This document shows, piece after piece, positions 35,578 through 45,022 of a DNA stretch of 64,000 bases. Source of the DNA: Bacteroidales bacterium UBA1205 (GTDB lineage: Bacteria; Bacteroidota; Bacteroidia; Bacteroidales; WCHB1-69); assembly GCA_002309615.1 (NCBI GenBank), contig DBXT01000056.1, positions 1-64,000 of the forward strand, written 5' to 3'. Made by a program: the position numbers and the translations under genes. The notes under the pieces were generated by a model. It was not told the DNA's origin and searched no databases. It was given only the letters and a program-made list of their open reading frames with translations. Within the stretch, counting starts at the first letter, position 1. Every line of letters starts with the position of its first letter.

Positions 35578-38223
35578 ATGGCAGAGGAAGATATTACTAT
35601 TGACAATAATACCGAAGGAGGTGCTGACAACCACACCGACAACATGGGTTTGCAAAAAATATTGCATGTAAACGACATGTTTGAAAATTGGTTTTTGGAT
35701 TATGCCTCTTATGTCAATTTGGAACGTGCGGTTCCGCATATCACCGACGGGCTCAAACCCGTACAAAGGCGTGTGTTGCACTCCATGAAAGAGCTTGACG
35801 ACGGACGATATATCAAAGTAGCCACCATAGTAGGAAATACCATGAAATATCACCCTCACGGCGATTCTTCTATAGGAGATGCTTTAGTGAATATAGGACA
35901 AAAAGAGCTCTTGATAGATTGTCAGGGCAACTGGGGAAACATACTCACCGGCGATGGTGCCGCCGCACCTCGTTACATAGAAGCCCGCCTTTCAAAATTT
36001 GCATTGGACGTGGTATTCAATCCTAAAATCACCCAATGGAAATTGTCGTATGACGGCCGCAATAAAGAGCCGGTATGGTTACCGGTGAAATATCCTTTGC
36101 TTTTAGCTCAAGGCACCAACGGCATAGGCGTGGGTTTGCAATCTTACATTTTACCGCACAATTTCAATGAAATCATAGATGCCTCTATAGCCTATTTGCA
36201 AGGCAAAGATTTTGTGCTATACCCTGATTTTCTCACAGGCGGGCTCATTGATGTAAACAATTACCGTGGCGGCCTGCGTGGCGGCAAAATCACGGCAAGG
36301 GTCCGTATAGAACAAAACGACAAAAAAGAACTCATCATCACCGAAATACCTTTCGGCATCACCTCCATGGACTTAATAGAGAACCTTGAAAAAATGAAAA
36401 ATGCAGGGAAAATACCTATTAAGAAAATATTGGACCACACTTCCGATAAAGTGGAAATTGTATTGCAATTAGAGAACAATGTATCTATAGACCAAACCAT
36501 AGATGCTCTTTATGCTTTTACCGACTGCCAAAGAAGCATTGCCACCAACGCATGCGTGATAGAAAACGATAAACCGGTGTTCGTGGATGTAAACTACATT
36601 CTTAAAGCCAGCACCAACAATACCATGGACCTGCTCAAACAAGAGTTGGAAATAAGTTTGCAAGAGCTCAACGACCAATGGCATTGGATATCGTTGGAAA
36701 AAATATTCTTTGAACAAGGAATATACAAAGAGTTAGAAAAAGACCAAGATAGTTTTGATGATCAAATCACTTGCATAGAACGAGATTTTGACCCCTACCG
36801 TTCTCATTTCAAAACAGAGATAACCCGTGAAGACGTGCTCAAACTCACAGAAAAACCTGTTCGTAAAATTTCAAAATTTGATATCAAACAAGCAGAAGAA
36901 AATCTTGCAGACATAGAATCACAAATAGCCGCTATTACCGACCAATTGAATCATTTGGTGGAATACACCATACAATATTTTAAAGATATTAAACGAAAAT
37001 ACGGGAAAGGGCGGGAACGCCGCACCGAAATTCGCAATTTTGACACCATTTCGGTACCTGCAGCCGCTATTGCCAATCAAAAACTTTATGCCGACCTTGA
37101 AAAAGGATTTATCGGCACCTCGCTCAAGAAAAACACTTTCGTATGCGAATGCTCCGATATAGATGAAATTATTGTATTCCGCAGAGATGGTAAATTTATG
37201 GTTACCAAAGTGTGCGAGAAAAAGTTTGTAGGTGAAGACATTATACACGTAAACGTGTTCAAACGCAATGACGACCGCACTATTTACAATGTCATTTATA
37301 GTCATGGTAAAAACGGCACTGCTTTTGCCAAACGTTTTGCCGTAGGCGGTATTACGCGAGACAAATTATACGACCTCACCCAAGGTGCCGCCGGTTCAAA
37401 GATATTGTATTTTTCTCCTAATGCCAACGGTGAAGCCGAAATAGTAAAAATAGTTCTCAAACCCAAACCCAAACTCAAAAAAGTCAATTTTGAATACGAT
37501 TTCAGCACACTCGCCATCAAAGGTCGTAGCTCTATGGGTAACATCGTATCGCGTAACCCCATTAAAAACATCGGTCTTTATAGAGAAGGCTACTCCACTT
37601 TGGGCGACAGAGAAGTATGGTTTGACGACAGCAACAACAAAATCAATTTTGAAAAACGAGGCTATAAATTAGGAGATTTCTCAGCCAACGACAAAGTGAT
37701 AGCATTTTATCAAAGCGGCTACTACAAAATCACCGGTTTTGACAGCAATGTCCACTTTGACGATGAACTGGTAGGCATAGAAAAACTCATTCCCGACAAG
37801 CCCATTACCGCTATCTATTTGGAAACAGAAAAGAAAAAATATTATATCAAACGTTTCTTACCGGAAATATCCGATAAAAGAGTGGACTTTGTCAACAAAG
37901 AAAACAACCAGTCGTTGGAATTGCTCAGCACCAACTATATGCCGCAAATAGAGGTGTGCTACTATATTAAAGATAAAAAAGACAAGCAAACCACCATTAT
38001 TTCACCCCATGAATATGTTGAAATAATGAAACTCAAATCCAAAGGGAAACGCATAGCCATAGACAACATATTATCATTCAGCGAAACGGACCCCATACCT
38101 TATGTGGCACCCGAACAGCCCGCACCGCCTATGGAACAAACACCTGAAGGCTCGCAAGCCTCTTTTGATGACGATAACAATCACGATTCCGGCATAGGAG
38201 TACAAATGAGTTTGGATATATAA
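35578..38223 (+). CDS. parC: DNA topoisomerase IV subunit A
   Basis: 881 residues. The breakage-reunion domain contains DYASYVNLERAVPHITDGLKP, the HPHGDSSIGDALVNIGQ loop (92-108) that corresponds to the quinolone-resistance region, and the catalytic Arg132-Tyr133 in PRYIEAR. The DDGRYIKVATIVGNTMKYHP wording and SKFALDVVFNPK match Bacteroidota ParC better than GyrA. Residues about 530-830 form the weaker beta-pinwheel part; the last 40 are an acidic tail. The serine at 97 is the drug-sensitive type. parE is not adjacent. The stop overlaps the next start by one base (TAATG). Confidence 0.93.
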   Translation: MAEEDITIDNNTEGGADNHTDNMGLQKILHVNDMFENWFLDYASYVNLERAVPHITDGLKPVQRRVLHSMKELDDGRYIKVATIVGNTMKYHPHGDSSIGDALVNIGQKELLIDCQGNWGNILTGDGAAAPRYIEARLSKFALDVVFNPKITQWKLSYDGRNKEPVWLPVKYPLLLAQGTNGIGVGLQSYILPHNFNEIIDASIAYLQGKDFVLYPDFLTGGLIDVNNYRGGLRGGKITARVRIEQNDKKELIITEIPFGITSMDLIENLEKMKNAGKIPIKKILDHTSDKVEIVLQLENNVSIDQTIDALYAFTDCQRSIATNACVIENDKPVFVDVNYILKASTNNTMDLLKQELEISLQELNDQWHWISLEKIFFEQGIYKELEKDQDSFDDQITCIERDFDPYRSHFKTEITREDVLKLTEKPVRKISKFDIKQAEENLADIESQIAAITDQLNHLVEYTIQYFKDIKRKYGKGRERRTEIRNFDTISVPAAAIANQKLYADLEKGFIGTSLKKNTFVCECSDIDEIIVFRRDGKFMVTKVCEKKFVGEDIIHVNVFKRNDDRTIYNVIYSHGKNGTAFAKRFAVGGITRDKLYDLTQGAAGSKILYFSPNANGEAEIVKIVLKPKPKLKKVNFEYDFSTLAIKGRSSMGNIVSRNPIKNIGLYREGYSTLGDREVWFDDSNNKINFEKRGYKLGDFSANDKVIAFYQSGYYKITGFDSNVHFDDELVGIEKLIPDKPITAIYLETEKKKYYIKRFLPEISDKRVDFVNKENNQSLELLSTNYMPQIEVCYYIKDKKDKQTTIISPHEYVEIMKLKSKGKRIAIDNILSFSETDPIPYVAPEQPAPPMEQTPEGSQASFDDDNNHDSGIGVQMSLDI

Positions 38224-38861
38224 TGAAAAAACGGATATTGCTATTAGTCTTAGTGTGTGTCGCTGCATACACACAAGCCGCAGACCTGACAGGAGTTGCA
38301 CAAAGTGCAAAAAAAAACAGCAACTATACCATATATTCCAAACAAAGGTTAGTCCGTGGCGGTATTGACTTCGGATTTGATGTACCTCTTTATCAAAAAG
38401 ACTTCGGCTCCCGATTCAAAATAAACCAATCCCTTAATTTTGAAATAGGTGCCTATGCCCGCATAGGGCGACAGTTTTACGGACAAGTGGGCATATATTA
38501 TTTTATCAATAAATTGCAAGTCACCAACCTCAACACCCAAGCCGATTCGCCTATAGAATTAGGGCAGCTATATGTACCTGCCCTGTTTGTGTACGGCTTG
38601 CCGTGGGGCAACAAAAATATGTTTACCGCCAAAGTAGGCCTTGCCTATCATGGATTAGTAAAACTCACCAACAATAAAATAGACTTCACCAAAAGTGACA
38701 TCCGATGTCATAACCTGAATTTTATGATAGGCGCAGGATTGGAAATAAGCAATTTTACTTTTAACATCACTTATAAAAAAGCCTTTTTCCCTTTGGGCAA
38801 AGCATCCGATAGTCACTACTACCAAGATATGCTTTGCTTTTCCATAGGAGTGATTATATAA
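38223..38861 (+). CDS. Small outer-membrane beta-barrel protein, function unknown
   Basis: 212 residues. Signal peptide MKKRILLLVLVCVAAYTQA, then amphipathic strands such as LVRGGIDFGFDVPLYQK, ARIGRQFYGQVGIYYF and NLNFMIGAGLEISNFTFNITY, ending DMLCFSIGVII. This is the pattern of an eight-stranded barrel. It is translationally coupled to parC through a TAATG overlap, which is unexpected for a surface protein; no functional link is obvious. I do not recognise the family. Confidence 0.75.
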   Translation: MKKRILLLVLVCVAAYTQAADLTGVAQSAKKNSNYTIYSKQRLVRGGIDFGFDVPLYQKDFGSRFKINQSLNFEIGAYARIGRQFYGQVGIYYFINKLQVTNLNTQADSPIELGQLYVPALFVYGLPWGNKNMFTAKVGLAYHGLVKLTNNKIDFTKSDIRCHNLNFMIGAGLEISNFTFNITYKKAFFPLGKASDSHYYQDMLCFSIGVII

Positions 38862-38931
38862 CAGCATTTTGTAAGCTTGCGTTTGCTATTGCTTTTAGTA
38901 TCTGTTTTCTATTTATAGCCTAAATTCAATC

Positions 38932-38962
38932 AAAAAAAAAGAGATTGCTATGCAATCTCTTT
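38932..38962 (-). terminator. Bidirectional terminator between the 38223 gene and yebC
   Basis: A perfect 11-bp stem (38938-38948 with 38952-38962) and a three-base loop. On the minus strand it is followed by about nine Ts, on the plus strand by ATAAATTTTT. It serves convergent genes and is best for the minus-strand yebC transcript. Confidence 0.85.
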
Positions 38963-38983
38963 ATAAATTTTTCCTTCTGATTA

Positions 38984-39694
38984 TTACCGCATATTATGGA
39001 ACACATTGGTAACATCATCGTCTTCTTCCAAGCGTTCTATCAATTTTTCCACATCGGCTCTTTGTTCTTCGGTAACTTCTTTGGTATCGTTAGGAATGCG
39101 TTCAAATTGGAAAGATTTGATTTCAAATTGATTGTCTTCCAAATATTTTTGCACGGGGCCAAAAGATTGAAAATCGGCGTATATCATAATATCGCCCTCA
39201 TCTTCAAACACTTCTTCCACACCGTAATCTATTAACGACAATTCCAACTCTTCCAAATCCAAGCCATCTTTGCCGGCAACTTTAAAACTACATTTACGGT
39301 CAAACAAGAAATCCAACATACCTTGTGTGCCCAAATTGCCACCTAATTTATTGAAATAAGAACGGATGTTAGCCACCGTACGCTGATGATTATCGGTAGC
39401 GGTTTCTATCACCAAAGCAATGCCGTGAGGGGCATATCCTTCATATACTATTTCTTTATAATCGGAGGTATCTTTTTCAAAAGCTCTTTTAATGGCACGT
39501 TCCACATTTTCTTTCGGCATATTCTCCGAACGTGCATTTTGAACAAGCAAACGCAAACGAGGATTGGAATCAGGATCGCCTCCTCCTGCTTTTGCTGCCA
39601 TAGTAATTTCTTTACCCAAACGGGTAAATACTCTTGCCATATTTCCCCAACGTTTAAATTTTCTTGCTTTTCTATATTCAAATGCTCTTCCCAT
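38984..39694 (-). CDS. YebC/PmpR family protein
   Basis: 236 residues from MGRAFEYRKARKFKRW at 39694. The three-domain YebC pattern is clear: ARVFTRLGKEITMAAKAGG, then NPRLRLLVQNARSENMPKENVERAIKR, then YEGYAPHGIALVIE. Family members are DNA-binding regulators or, for some, translation factors that help ribosomes through poly-proline. Upstream of this ATG the frame continues to 39721, but that start would sit on the -7 element. A single-gene transcript. Confidence 0.93.
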   Translation of the reverse strand: MGRAFEYRKARKFKRWGNMARVFTRLGKEITMAAKAGGGDPDSNPRLRLLVQNARSENMPKENVERAIKRAFEKDTSDYKEIVYEGYAPHGIALVIETATDNHQRTVANIRSYFNKLGGNLGTQGMLDFLFDRKCSFKVAGKDGLDLEELELSLIDYGVEEVFEDEGDIMIYADFQSFGPVQKYLEDNQFEIKSFQFERIPNDTKEVTEEQRADVEKLIERLEEDDDVTNVFHNMR

Positions 39695-39717
39695 ATTACT
39701 ATTTTTTTTAAAGAATT

Positions 39718-39726
39718 GCAAAAATA
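39718..39726 (-). promoter_or_regulatory. Predicted -7 element for yebC
   Basis: TATTTTTGC on the minus strand, 24 bases before the start at 39694. It excludes the longer start. Confidence 0.65.
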
Positions 39727-39777
39727 CTAAAAAAATTCATACTAAAAAAAGATTATCGATATTTTTTACACACTTGT

Positions 39778-41127
39778 TTATTCAAACAACTGCTTTAACA
39801 TATCAGCTATTCTTGCCACCTTCACCACTTTTATTTCTTTGGAATTCTCCGCACCGGTGTCGGATACAAAAATACGTTTATACCCTAATTTGGCAGCTTC
39901 GTTGATGCGTTGTTGCATCCGTGTTACCGGTCTTATTTCTCCCGAGAGGCTGATTTCACCGGCAAAACAAACTTTTTCATTAACGGCAATATCCGTTACC
40001 GAAGAAAGAAGCGATGCCACCACAGCCAAATCGGTAGCGGTATCGTAAGTTTTGATACCGCCGGCCACATTCAAAAACACATCGTGCGAGCCGAATTTAA
40101 AACCACATTTTTTATCCAAAACAGCCAACAACATGTTTAATCTACGGATATCAAAACCGGTAGCAGAACGCTGCGGACTGCCGTAAACGGCCGGAGCCAC
40201 CAAAGTTTGTATTTCCAACATCATGGGACGCATACCTTCCATAGTACAAGCAACAGCCACTCCCGACACATCTTCTCCATGATGAGATATAAGCATTTCA
40301 GAAGGATTACCTATTTCACGCAAGCCTTCTTGTGTCATTTCAAATATTCCTATTTCCGAGGTGGAACCAAAACGATTTTTTACCGCTCTCAACATCCGAT
40401 ACATATAATGGCTGTCCCCTTCAAACTGTAACACCACATCCACTATGTGTTCCAAAACTTTAGGTCCTGCTATCACTCCGTCTTTGGTAATATGTCCTAT
40501 CAAAAACACAGGAACCCCTGTATTTTTGGCAAATTGTTGCAATTGAGATGCTGTTTCCCTTATTTGAGATACCGTTCCCGCTGACGATTCCAATGTGGAT
40601 GTTTGCAATGTTTGTATGGAATCCACTATCAACATTTGCGGTTTAAGTGTTTCTATGTGAGAAAAGATGGTTTCTATATTCGTCTCGTTGAGTATATAAA
40701 AATTCTCACTTGCCCTATCGCTCATACGCATGGCACGCAATTTTATTTGCGAGGCACTCTCTTCTCCCGATACATATAATATTTTTACCTTTGTAAGCCT
40801 CATTGCCAATTGCAACATCAGGGTGGACTTGCCTATGCCGGGGTCTCCTCCCAACAAAATAACCGAGCCGGGAACAACACCTCCGCCCATCACCCTGTCG
40901 ACTTCGGCTACATCAGAAACTATACGAGCGAAATCGCTATCCGCAATTTCGCTCAATAGGCGTGGCTTGCTATTATTAGCAGCCGACTGTTTGGTATTTT
41001 TTGTTTCTTTATGTATAACCTCTTCCACAAAAGTGTTCCATTGTCCGCATGCGTTACAGCGACCGAGCCATGTTGCTGATTGCGCCCCGCAATTTTGGCA
41101 ATAGTATACACTTTTGGATTTGGCCAT
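39778..41127 (-). CDS. radA: DNA repair protein RadA (Sms)
   Basis: 449 residues from MAKSKSVYYCQNCG at 41127. It has an N-terminal C4 zinc finger (Cys10, 13, 24, 27), the RecA-like ATPase with GGDPGIGKSTLMLQ, the RadA-specific KNRFGSTSEIG motif, and a C-terminal Lon-protease-like domain (GGIKTYDTATDLAVVASLLSS). RadA drives branch migration of recombination intermediates. The start is 1 base after the stop of the lipoprotein gene, so the two are coupled and share the promoter at 41589. Confidence 0.96.
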   Translation of the reverse strand: MAKSKSVYYCQNCGAQSATWLGRCNACGQWNTFVEEVIHKETKNTKQSAANNSKPRLLSEIADSDFARIVSDVAEVDRVMGGGVVPGSVILLGGDPGIGKSTLMLQLAMRLTKVKILYVSGEESASQIKLRAMRMSDRASENFYILNETNIETIFSHIETLKPQMLIVDSIQTLQTSTLESSAGTVSQIRETASQLQQFAKNTGVPVFLIGHITKDGVIAGPKVLEHIVDVVLQFEGDSHYMYRMLRAVKNRFGSTSEIGIFEMTQEGLREIGNPSEMLISHHGEDVSGVAVACTMEGMRPMMLEIQTLVAPAVYGSPQRSATGFDIRRLNMLLAVLDKKCGFKFGSHDVFLNVAGGIKTYDTATDLAVVASLLSSVTDIAVNEKVCFAGEISLSGEIRPVTRMQQRINEAAKLGYKRIFVSDTGAENSKEIKVVKVARIADMLKQLFE

Positions 41128-41128
41128 A

Positions 41129-41551
41129 CTAACGATAAAATTCGTAATAAATAAGCGTTTCAACGCCCTTCATGGCAAAAGCATCATCTTTCAATTTGTA
41201 AATACGAGCTTCTCCCATATACGACGCTTGCAATGCAGGCGGCACTTCCTCATTTTTATCCTTTGCTTGAATAGTAACAGCTACTCTTCCTTTGGATAAA
41301 CTCATACTATATTTAAAATCTGCTATAACAAACATAGTATGATTAACAGAATCTCTGCCATAGATAGTGAGGTTGCCATTGTCAAAATCCCACATTTCTT
41401 GTTTGAGCGTGTCTACTACAAAGTAATTTAAAGATGTGTTATATCTTTCCCATTGTCCTTGAATTTTTTTCTCTTTGGAACTAACACAACTTGTCAAACT
41501 TAACACCATTAATACGCTTACAGCCAATAATAATCTTCTTGCTATTTTCAT
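41129..41551 (-). CDS. Small lipoprotein, lipocalin-like
   Basis: 140 residues from MKIARRLLLAV at 41551. The signal peptide ends LTSC with the lipobox Cys22. The mature part starts with IQGQWERYNTS and continues with short strands (EMWDFDNGNLTIYGRD, FKYSMSLSKGRVAVTIQ), a pattern seen in small lipocalin-like Bacteroidota lipoproteins. The function is unknown. An ATG pair further upstream (41575) would weaken the signal peptide and is less likely. It precedes radA on the same transcript, with no obvious functional tie. Confidence 0.75.
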   Translation of the reverse strand: MKIARRLLLAVSVLMVLSLTSCVSSKEKKIQGQWERYNTSLNYFVVDTLKQEMWDFDNGNLTIYGRDSVNHTMFVIADFKYSMSLSKGRVAVTIQAKDKNEEVPPALQASYMGEARIYKLKDDAFAMKGVETLIYYEFYR

Positions 41552-41588
41552 ATTTAAAGTCCTTTTTATCATCAAAAATTAAAAACGT

Positions 41589-41597
41589 GCAAAGATA
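41589..41597 (-). promoter_or_regulatory. Predicted -7 element for the lipoprotein-radA operon
   Basis: TATCTTTGC on the minus strand, 38 bases before the start at 41551. Confidence 0.6.
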
Positions 41598-41684
41598 GCA
41601 CTTTTTATTGAGAAAAATGCTTTTGAGTATCAAAAACATAAAAAAAAATACAAAATAACGTAACAGCAGTATTTTCAATACCGT

Positions 41685-42365
41685 TTATTCATCTGTGAAC
41701 AAATCCGGACGGTTTTTACGTGTACGTTCTTCCGATTTTTGTAACTTCCACTCCATTATCAACTTATCGTTACCCGAAAGCAACACATCGGGAACGGTAT
41801 GTCCTCTATAATCATAGGGGCGAGTATACACAGGAGGAGAAAGCACGCCATATTGGAAAGAATCGCTTAAAGCCGATGTTTCATCATGCAACACCCCCGG
41901 AATCAGCCGTACCAAAGTATCACACAACACCGCCGCCGGCAATTCTCCGCCCGAAAGCACATAATCGCCTATGGAAATTTCTTTGGTGATAAATATTTCT
42001 CTTATCCGCTCATCTATCCCTTTATAATGCCCGCACAACATCATCAGATTATTGCACATGGATAGTTCATTAGCCATAGACTGGTTCAGCACTTCTCCGT
42101 CGGGGGTAAGAAATATGACGTGATCATACGTTCTTAGGGTGAACAAATGTTCAATGCACGCTGCTATAGGTTCTATTTTCATCACCATTCCCGATTCCCC
42201 GCCATAGGGATAATCATCCACTTTTTTATGCTTGTCGGTGGAATAATCCCGTATGTTGTGCAATTCATATTCAAACAAATTGCTCTGTTGGGCTCTTTTG
42301 AGTATGGAACAATCAAAAAAACCGGCGAACATTTCCGGAAACAATGTTAAAATATCTACATGCAT
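41685..42365 (-). CDS. trmD: tRNA (guanine-N1)-methyltransferase
   Basis: 226 residues. It methylates G37 of tRNAs that read CNN and some other codons, using SAM. The SPOUT knot motifs are visible: [13 protein letters not shown] at the start, [27 protein letters not shown] and [16 protein letters not shown], which carry the trefoil-knot SAM site. The ATG at 42365 shares one base with the TGA of the response-regulator gene (TGATG), a translational-coupling arrangement; a GTG one codon earlier is possible. It is usually found with rimM and rplS, which are absent here. Confidence 0.95.
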   Translation of the reverse strand: MHVDILTLFPEMFAGFFDCSILKRAQQSNLFEYELHNIRDYSTDKHKKVDDYPYGGESGMVMKIEPIAACIEHLFTLRTYDHVIFLTPDGEVLNQSMANELSMCNNLMMLCGHYKGIDERIREIFITKEISIGDYVLSGGELPAAVLCDTLVRLIPGVLHDETSALSDSFQYGVLSPPVYTRPYDYRGHTVPDVLLSGNDKLIMEWKLQKSEERTRKNRPDLFTDE

Positions 42366-43072
42366 CACTCTTCGTATTTATATCCCACCCCTTTGATGGT
42401 TATAATATTATCTATTCCCAATTTTTCACGCAACCTGCGTACATGCACATCTATGGTTCTGTCACCTACTACTACCTCATCACCCCACACTGCCGCATAT
42501 ATTTCTTCACGGCGAAACACTTTTGAAGGCCTGGAAGCCAATAAATATAAAAGTTCAAATTCTTTACGGGGCAAAACAAAAGTATCCTGACCATGTCTTA
42601 CTATATAGTTTTCCACATCTATGACCAAATTTTTCAAATTGATACTTCCTTGGCTATAAAATGAACTATTTCGTAAAGACCTTTTTACAAACGAAGAACG
42701 TCTCAACAGCGATTGCACCTTAGACACCAATACTTTAGGCCTGATGGGTTTGGCTATATAATCATCCGCACCGGATTCAAAGCCTTCTATTTGAGAATAA
42801 TCTTCGCTTCTTGCCGATAGGAAAGCTATCAGCACATCGTTATATTGTTTTTGCGAGCGTATAGATTTGCACACTTCAAAGCCGTCCATTCCGGGCATCA
42901 TAACATCCAAAAGCACTAAATGAGGCTTGTGCTCCAACATTTTTTGCAAGGCATCGTTTCCATTGGTAGCCGTATCCACTATATAACCTTCTTTGGTAAG
43001 ATTATAGCTGATAAAATCCAATATATCCGACTCGTCATCTACAAGCAATATTCTATATTTCACATTTTTCAT
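42365..43072 (-). CDS. OmpR/PhoB-family response regulator
   Basis: 235 residues from [14 protein letters not shown] at 43072. The receiver domain has the acidic pair at 12-13, phospho-acceptor Asp56 and Lys in DYIAKP. The C-terminal winged helix reads [20 protein letters not shown], then [16 protein letters not shown] and [10 protein letters not shown]. It closely resembles the Bacteroidota PhoB-like type. No histidine kinase gene is adjacent. An upstream ATG at 43123 would leave a very short leader, and the added residues are not typical. trmD is coupled downstream. Confidence 0.93.
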   Translation of the reverse strand: MKNVKYRILLVDDESDILDFISYNLTKEGYIVDTATNGNDALQKMLEHKPHLVLLDVMMPGMDGFEVCKSIRSQKQYNDVLIAFLSARSEDYSQIEGFESGADDYIAKPIRPKVLVSKVQSLLRRSSFVKRSLRNSSFYSQGSINLKNLVIDVENYIVRHGQDTFVLPRKEFELLYLLASRPSKVFRREEIYAAVWGDEVVVGDRTIDVHVRRLREKLGIDNIITIKGVGYKYEE

Positions 43073-43140
43073 CTTTTGCTCTTTTTTTGCAGAGACATAA
43101 ATCGGGTATATTTCATGCCTCAATAATATTAATTAAAAAT

Positions 43141-43149
43141 GCAAAGATA
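43141..43149 (-). promoter_or_regulatory. Predicted -7 element for the response regulator-trmD operon
   Basis: TATCTTTGC on the minus strand. It gives a leader of about 65 bases to the preferred start. Confidence 0.6.
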
Positions 43150-43239
43150 CACTTATTGGACATACGCGAAAAAAAACATATATTTTTATTGATAACATAC
43201 AATAAAATGTTTAAGATACGTTATTTTATTTTATAGCAC

Positions 43240-44106
43240 ATGTCAATGAACGATAATTATTATAGTCCGCAAGGTTTTTCCATATTGCCTACGGCAGTAA
43301 AGAACATACTCATCATCAATGGCTTATTCTTTTTAGCCACCATCGCTACACAGCGATTTGGCATTAATATGTATGACTTGTTCGGGTTGCATTTTTATGA
43401 ATCCGAATTGTTTCATCCGTATCAATTTATCACCTATATGTTCATGCACGGCAATTTCGGACATTTGTTTTTTAACATGTTCGCCTTATGGATGTTTGGT
43501 TCAGCTATAGAAAATTATTGGGGAAGCAAACGTTTTTTGCTATACTATTTCATCACCGGCATAGGTGCCGCCATAGCCCATTATGCTATAGTGGCATGGG
43601 ATTTAATCCCGACATTGCATTACCTTGACGCCTGCATAGCCGACCCTACGCTTGCCAACATTCAAGCTCTAGCACAACATCATCAATTTGCCTTTAACGG
43701 TACAGATTCTGAATTAGTTAATGGATTTAATGAATTCAAACGATATGCAATACAATTGGAATCGGGTATCAACATAGCCGAAGCCAAAGCTGCCATTAAT
43801 GAATATTTAATTCAATATAGAGAATACTATGTAAGCCAACCGAATATAGTAGGTGCTTCCGGAAGTGTGTTCGGACTGCTTTTGGCTTTTGGAATGATGT
43901 TTCCCAATTCTCTCATTTACCTCTATTTTTTCATTCCTATCAAAGCCAAATGGTTTGTTATAGGTTATGGAGCATTGGAATTGTTCTACGGCATTAGCGG
44001 CACAAGTGACGGAGTGGCTCATTTTGCACACCTTGGTGGCATGCTTTTTGGATTATTATTAATATTGTATTGGAAAAAGAAAGCAAAACAAGATTGGGAA
44101 TATTAA
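43240..44106 (+). CDS. Rhomboid-family intramembrane serine protease (1)
   Basis: 288 residues, six membrane segments. HGNFGHLFFNMFALWMFG carries the conserved His and Asn of the family; VGASGSVFG holds the catalytic Ser in GxSG, and VAHFAHLGGMLFG supplies the catalytic His. Between them (about 125-205) is a long soluble insertion, as in other Bacteroidota members as far as I recall. It cuts transmembrane helices of unknown substrates in the inner membrane. The ATG at 43246 is an alternative start. The stop is directly followed by the next rhomboid's ATG. No clear -7 element precedes it. Confidence 0.93.
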   Translation: MSMNDNYYSPQGFSILPTAVKNILIINGLFFLATIATQRFGINMYDLFGLHFYESELFHPYQFITYMFMHGNFGHLFFNMFALWMFGSAIENYWGSKRFLLYYFITGIGAAIAHYAIVAWDLIPTLHYLDACIADPTLANIQALAQHHQFAFNGTDSELVNGFNEFKRYAIQLESGINIAEAKAAINEYLIQYREYYVSQPNIVGASGSVFGLLLAFGMMFPNSLIYLYFFIPIKAKWFVIGYGALELFYGISGTSDGVAHFAHLGGMLFGLLLILYWKKKAKQDWEY

Positions 44107-45021
44107 ATGGCAGGATATAATCGTTTCGGCAGTCAACAATGGGAATATCGCCTTAAAGCGTTTTTTACTTCCAAACGTGCTCTTAACCGCCTTATTGCCA
44201 TTAATATAATTGTATATTTGCTTGGTTTGATTATACAGTTATTGGGCAATATTACTTCATTTTTGTATGCAGCTCCCCCTGCACAGCCTTCGGAATGGAT
44301 ATGGGATTGGTTGGCTGTAAGTGCCAATATACAACAGCTTCTTTTCAAACCATGGACGATGATTACCAGTTTATTCGTTCATGCTAATTTTTCTCATATT
44401 CTTTTCAATATGATAACCCTTTACTTTGCCGGAACCATTTTCACGAAATATTTCTCCGACAAACAGTTATATACGGTTTACTTTATAGGCGGTATCATAG
44501 GAAATTTGCTTTATATTTTATCTTACAACTATTTTCCTGTGTTTGAGTCAGTGAAAGAATATTCTTTTGCAGTAGGCGCCTCGGGTGCTATTATGGCAAT
44601 ATTGGTGGCTATAGCCTGCAAAGTTCCTAATTATAATATCAATTTGTTATTTTTGGGGAATATCCAACTCAAATGGGTAGCCATATTGTTTGTTATTATT
44701 GATATACTGAGTATTCCTCACGAAAATTCGGGAGGGCATTTTGCTCATTTGGGCGGTGCATTATTCGGATGTTGCTATGTAATGATTCCCTATTTAAAAA
44801 ATTCATCAGCCTTTCACACTGCATTTAAAACGTCAACACCTCACACGCCACCACCCTATCAAGGTCGACCCAAGAGTGATGAAACCTATAATGCAGAAAG
44901 AGCACAATATCGTAAACGGGTGGATGAAATATTGGATAAAATTGCCAAAAACGGTTATCAAAGTTTAAGCAAAGAAGAAAAAGAATTTTTATTTGACACA
45001 AGCAAGAAAAAGAATTGGTGA
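44107..45021 (+). CDS. Rhomboid-family intramembrane serine protease (2)
   Basis: 304 residues. HANFSHILFNMITLYFAG, VGASGAIMA (catalytic Ser) and GHFAHLGGALFG (catalytic His) make it a catalytically complete rhomboid. Unlike the first copy it lacks the soluble insertion but has a cytoplasmic C-terminal tail of about 70 residues with a Pro-rich stretch (TPHTPPPYQG) and a helical KRVDEILDKIAKNGYQSLS segment, as in many Bacteroidota rhomboids. It starts at the base after the stop of copy 1 and ends one base before the EEP-family gene, so all three are probably made together. Confidence 0.93.
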   Translation: MAGYNRFGSQQWEYRLKAFFTSKRALNRLIAINIIVYLLGLIIQLLGNITSFLYAAPPAQPSEWIWDWLAVSANIQQLLFKPWTMITSLFVHANFSHILFNMITLYFAGTIFTKYFSDKQLYTVYFIGGIIGNLLYILSYNYFPVFESVKEYSFAVGASGAIMAILVAIACKVPNYNINLLFLGNIQLKWVAILFVIIDILSIPHENSGGHFAHLGGALFGCCYVMIPYLKNSSAFHTAFKTSTPHTPPPYQGRPKSDETYNAERAQYRKRVDEILDKIAKNGYQSLSKEEKEFLFDTSKKKNW

Positions 45022-45022
45022 T

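Noticed and set aside
41640..41684. Hairpin CGGTATT/AATACTG after trmD as terminator
   Set aside because: The T-run is more than ten bases away and the stem is short, so I do not call it.
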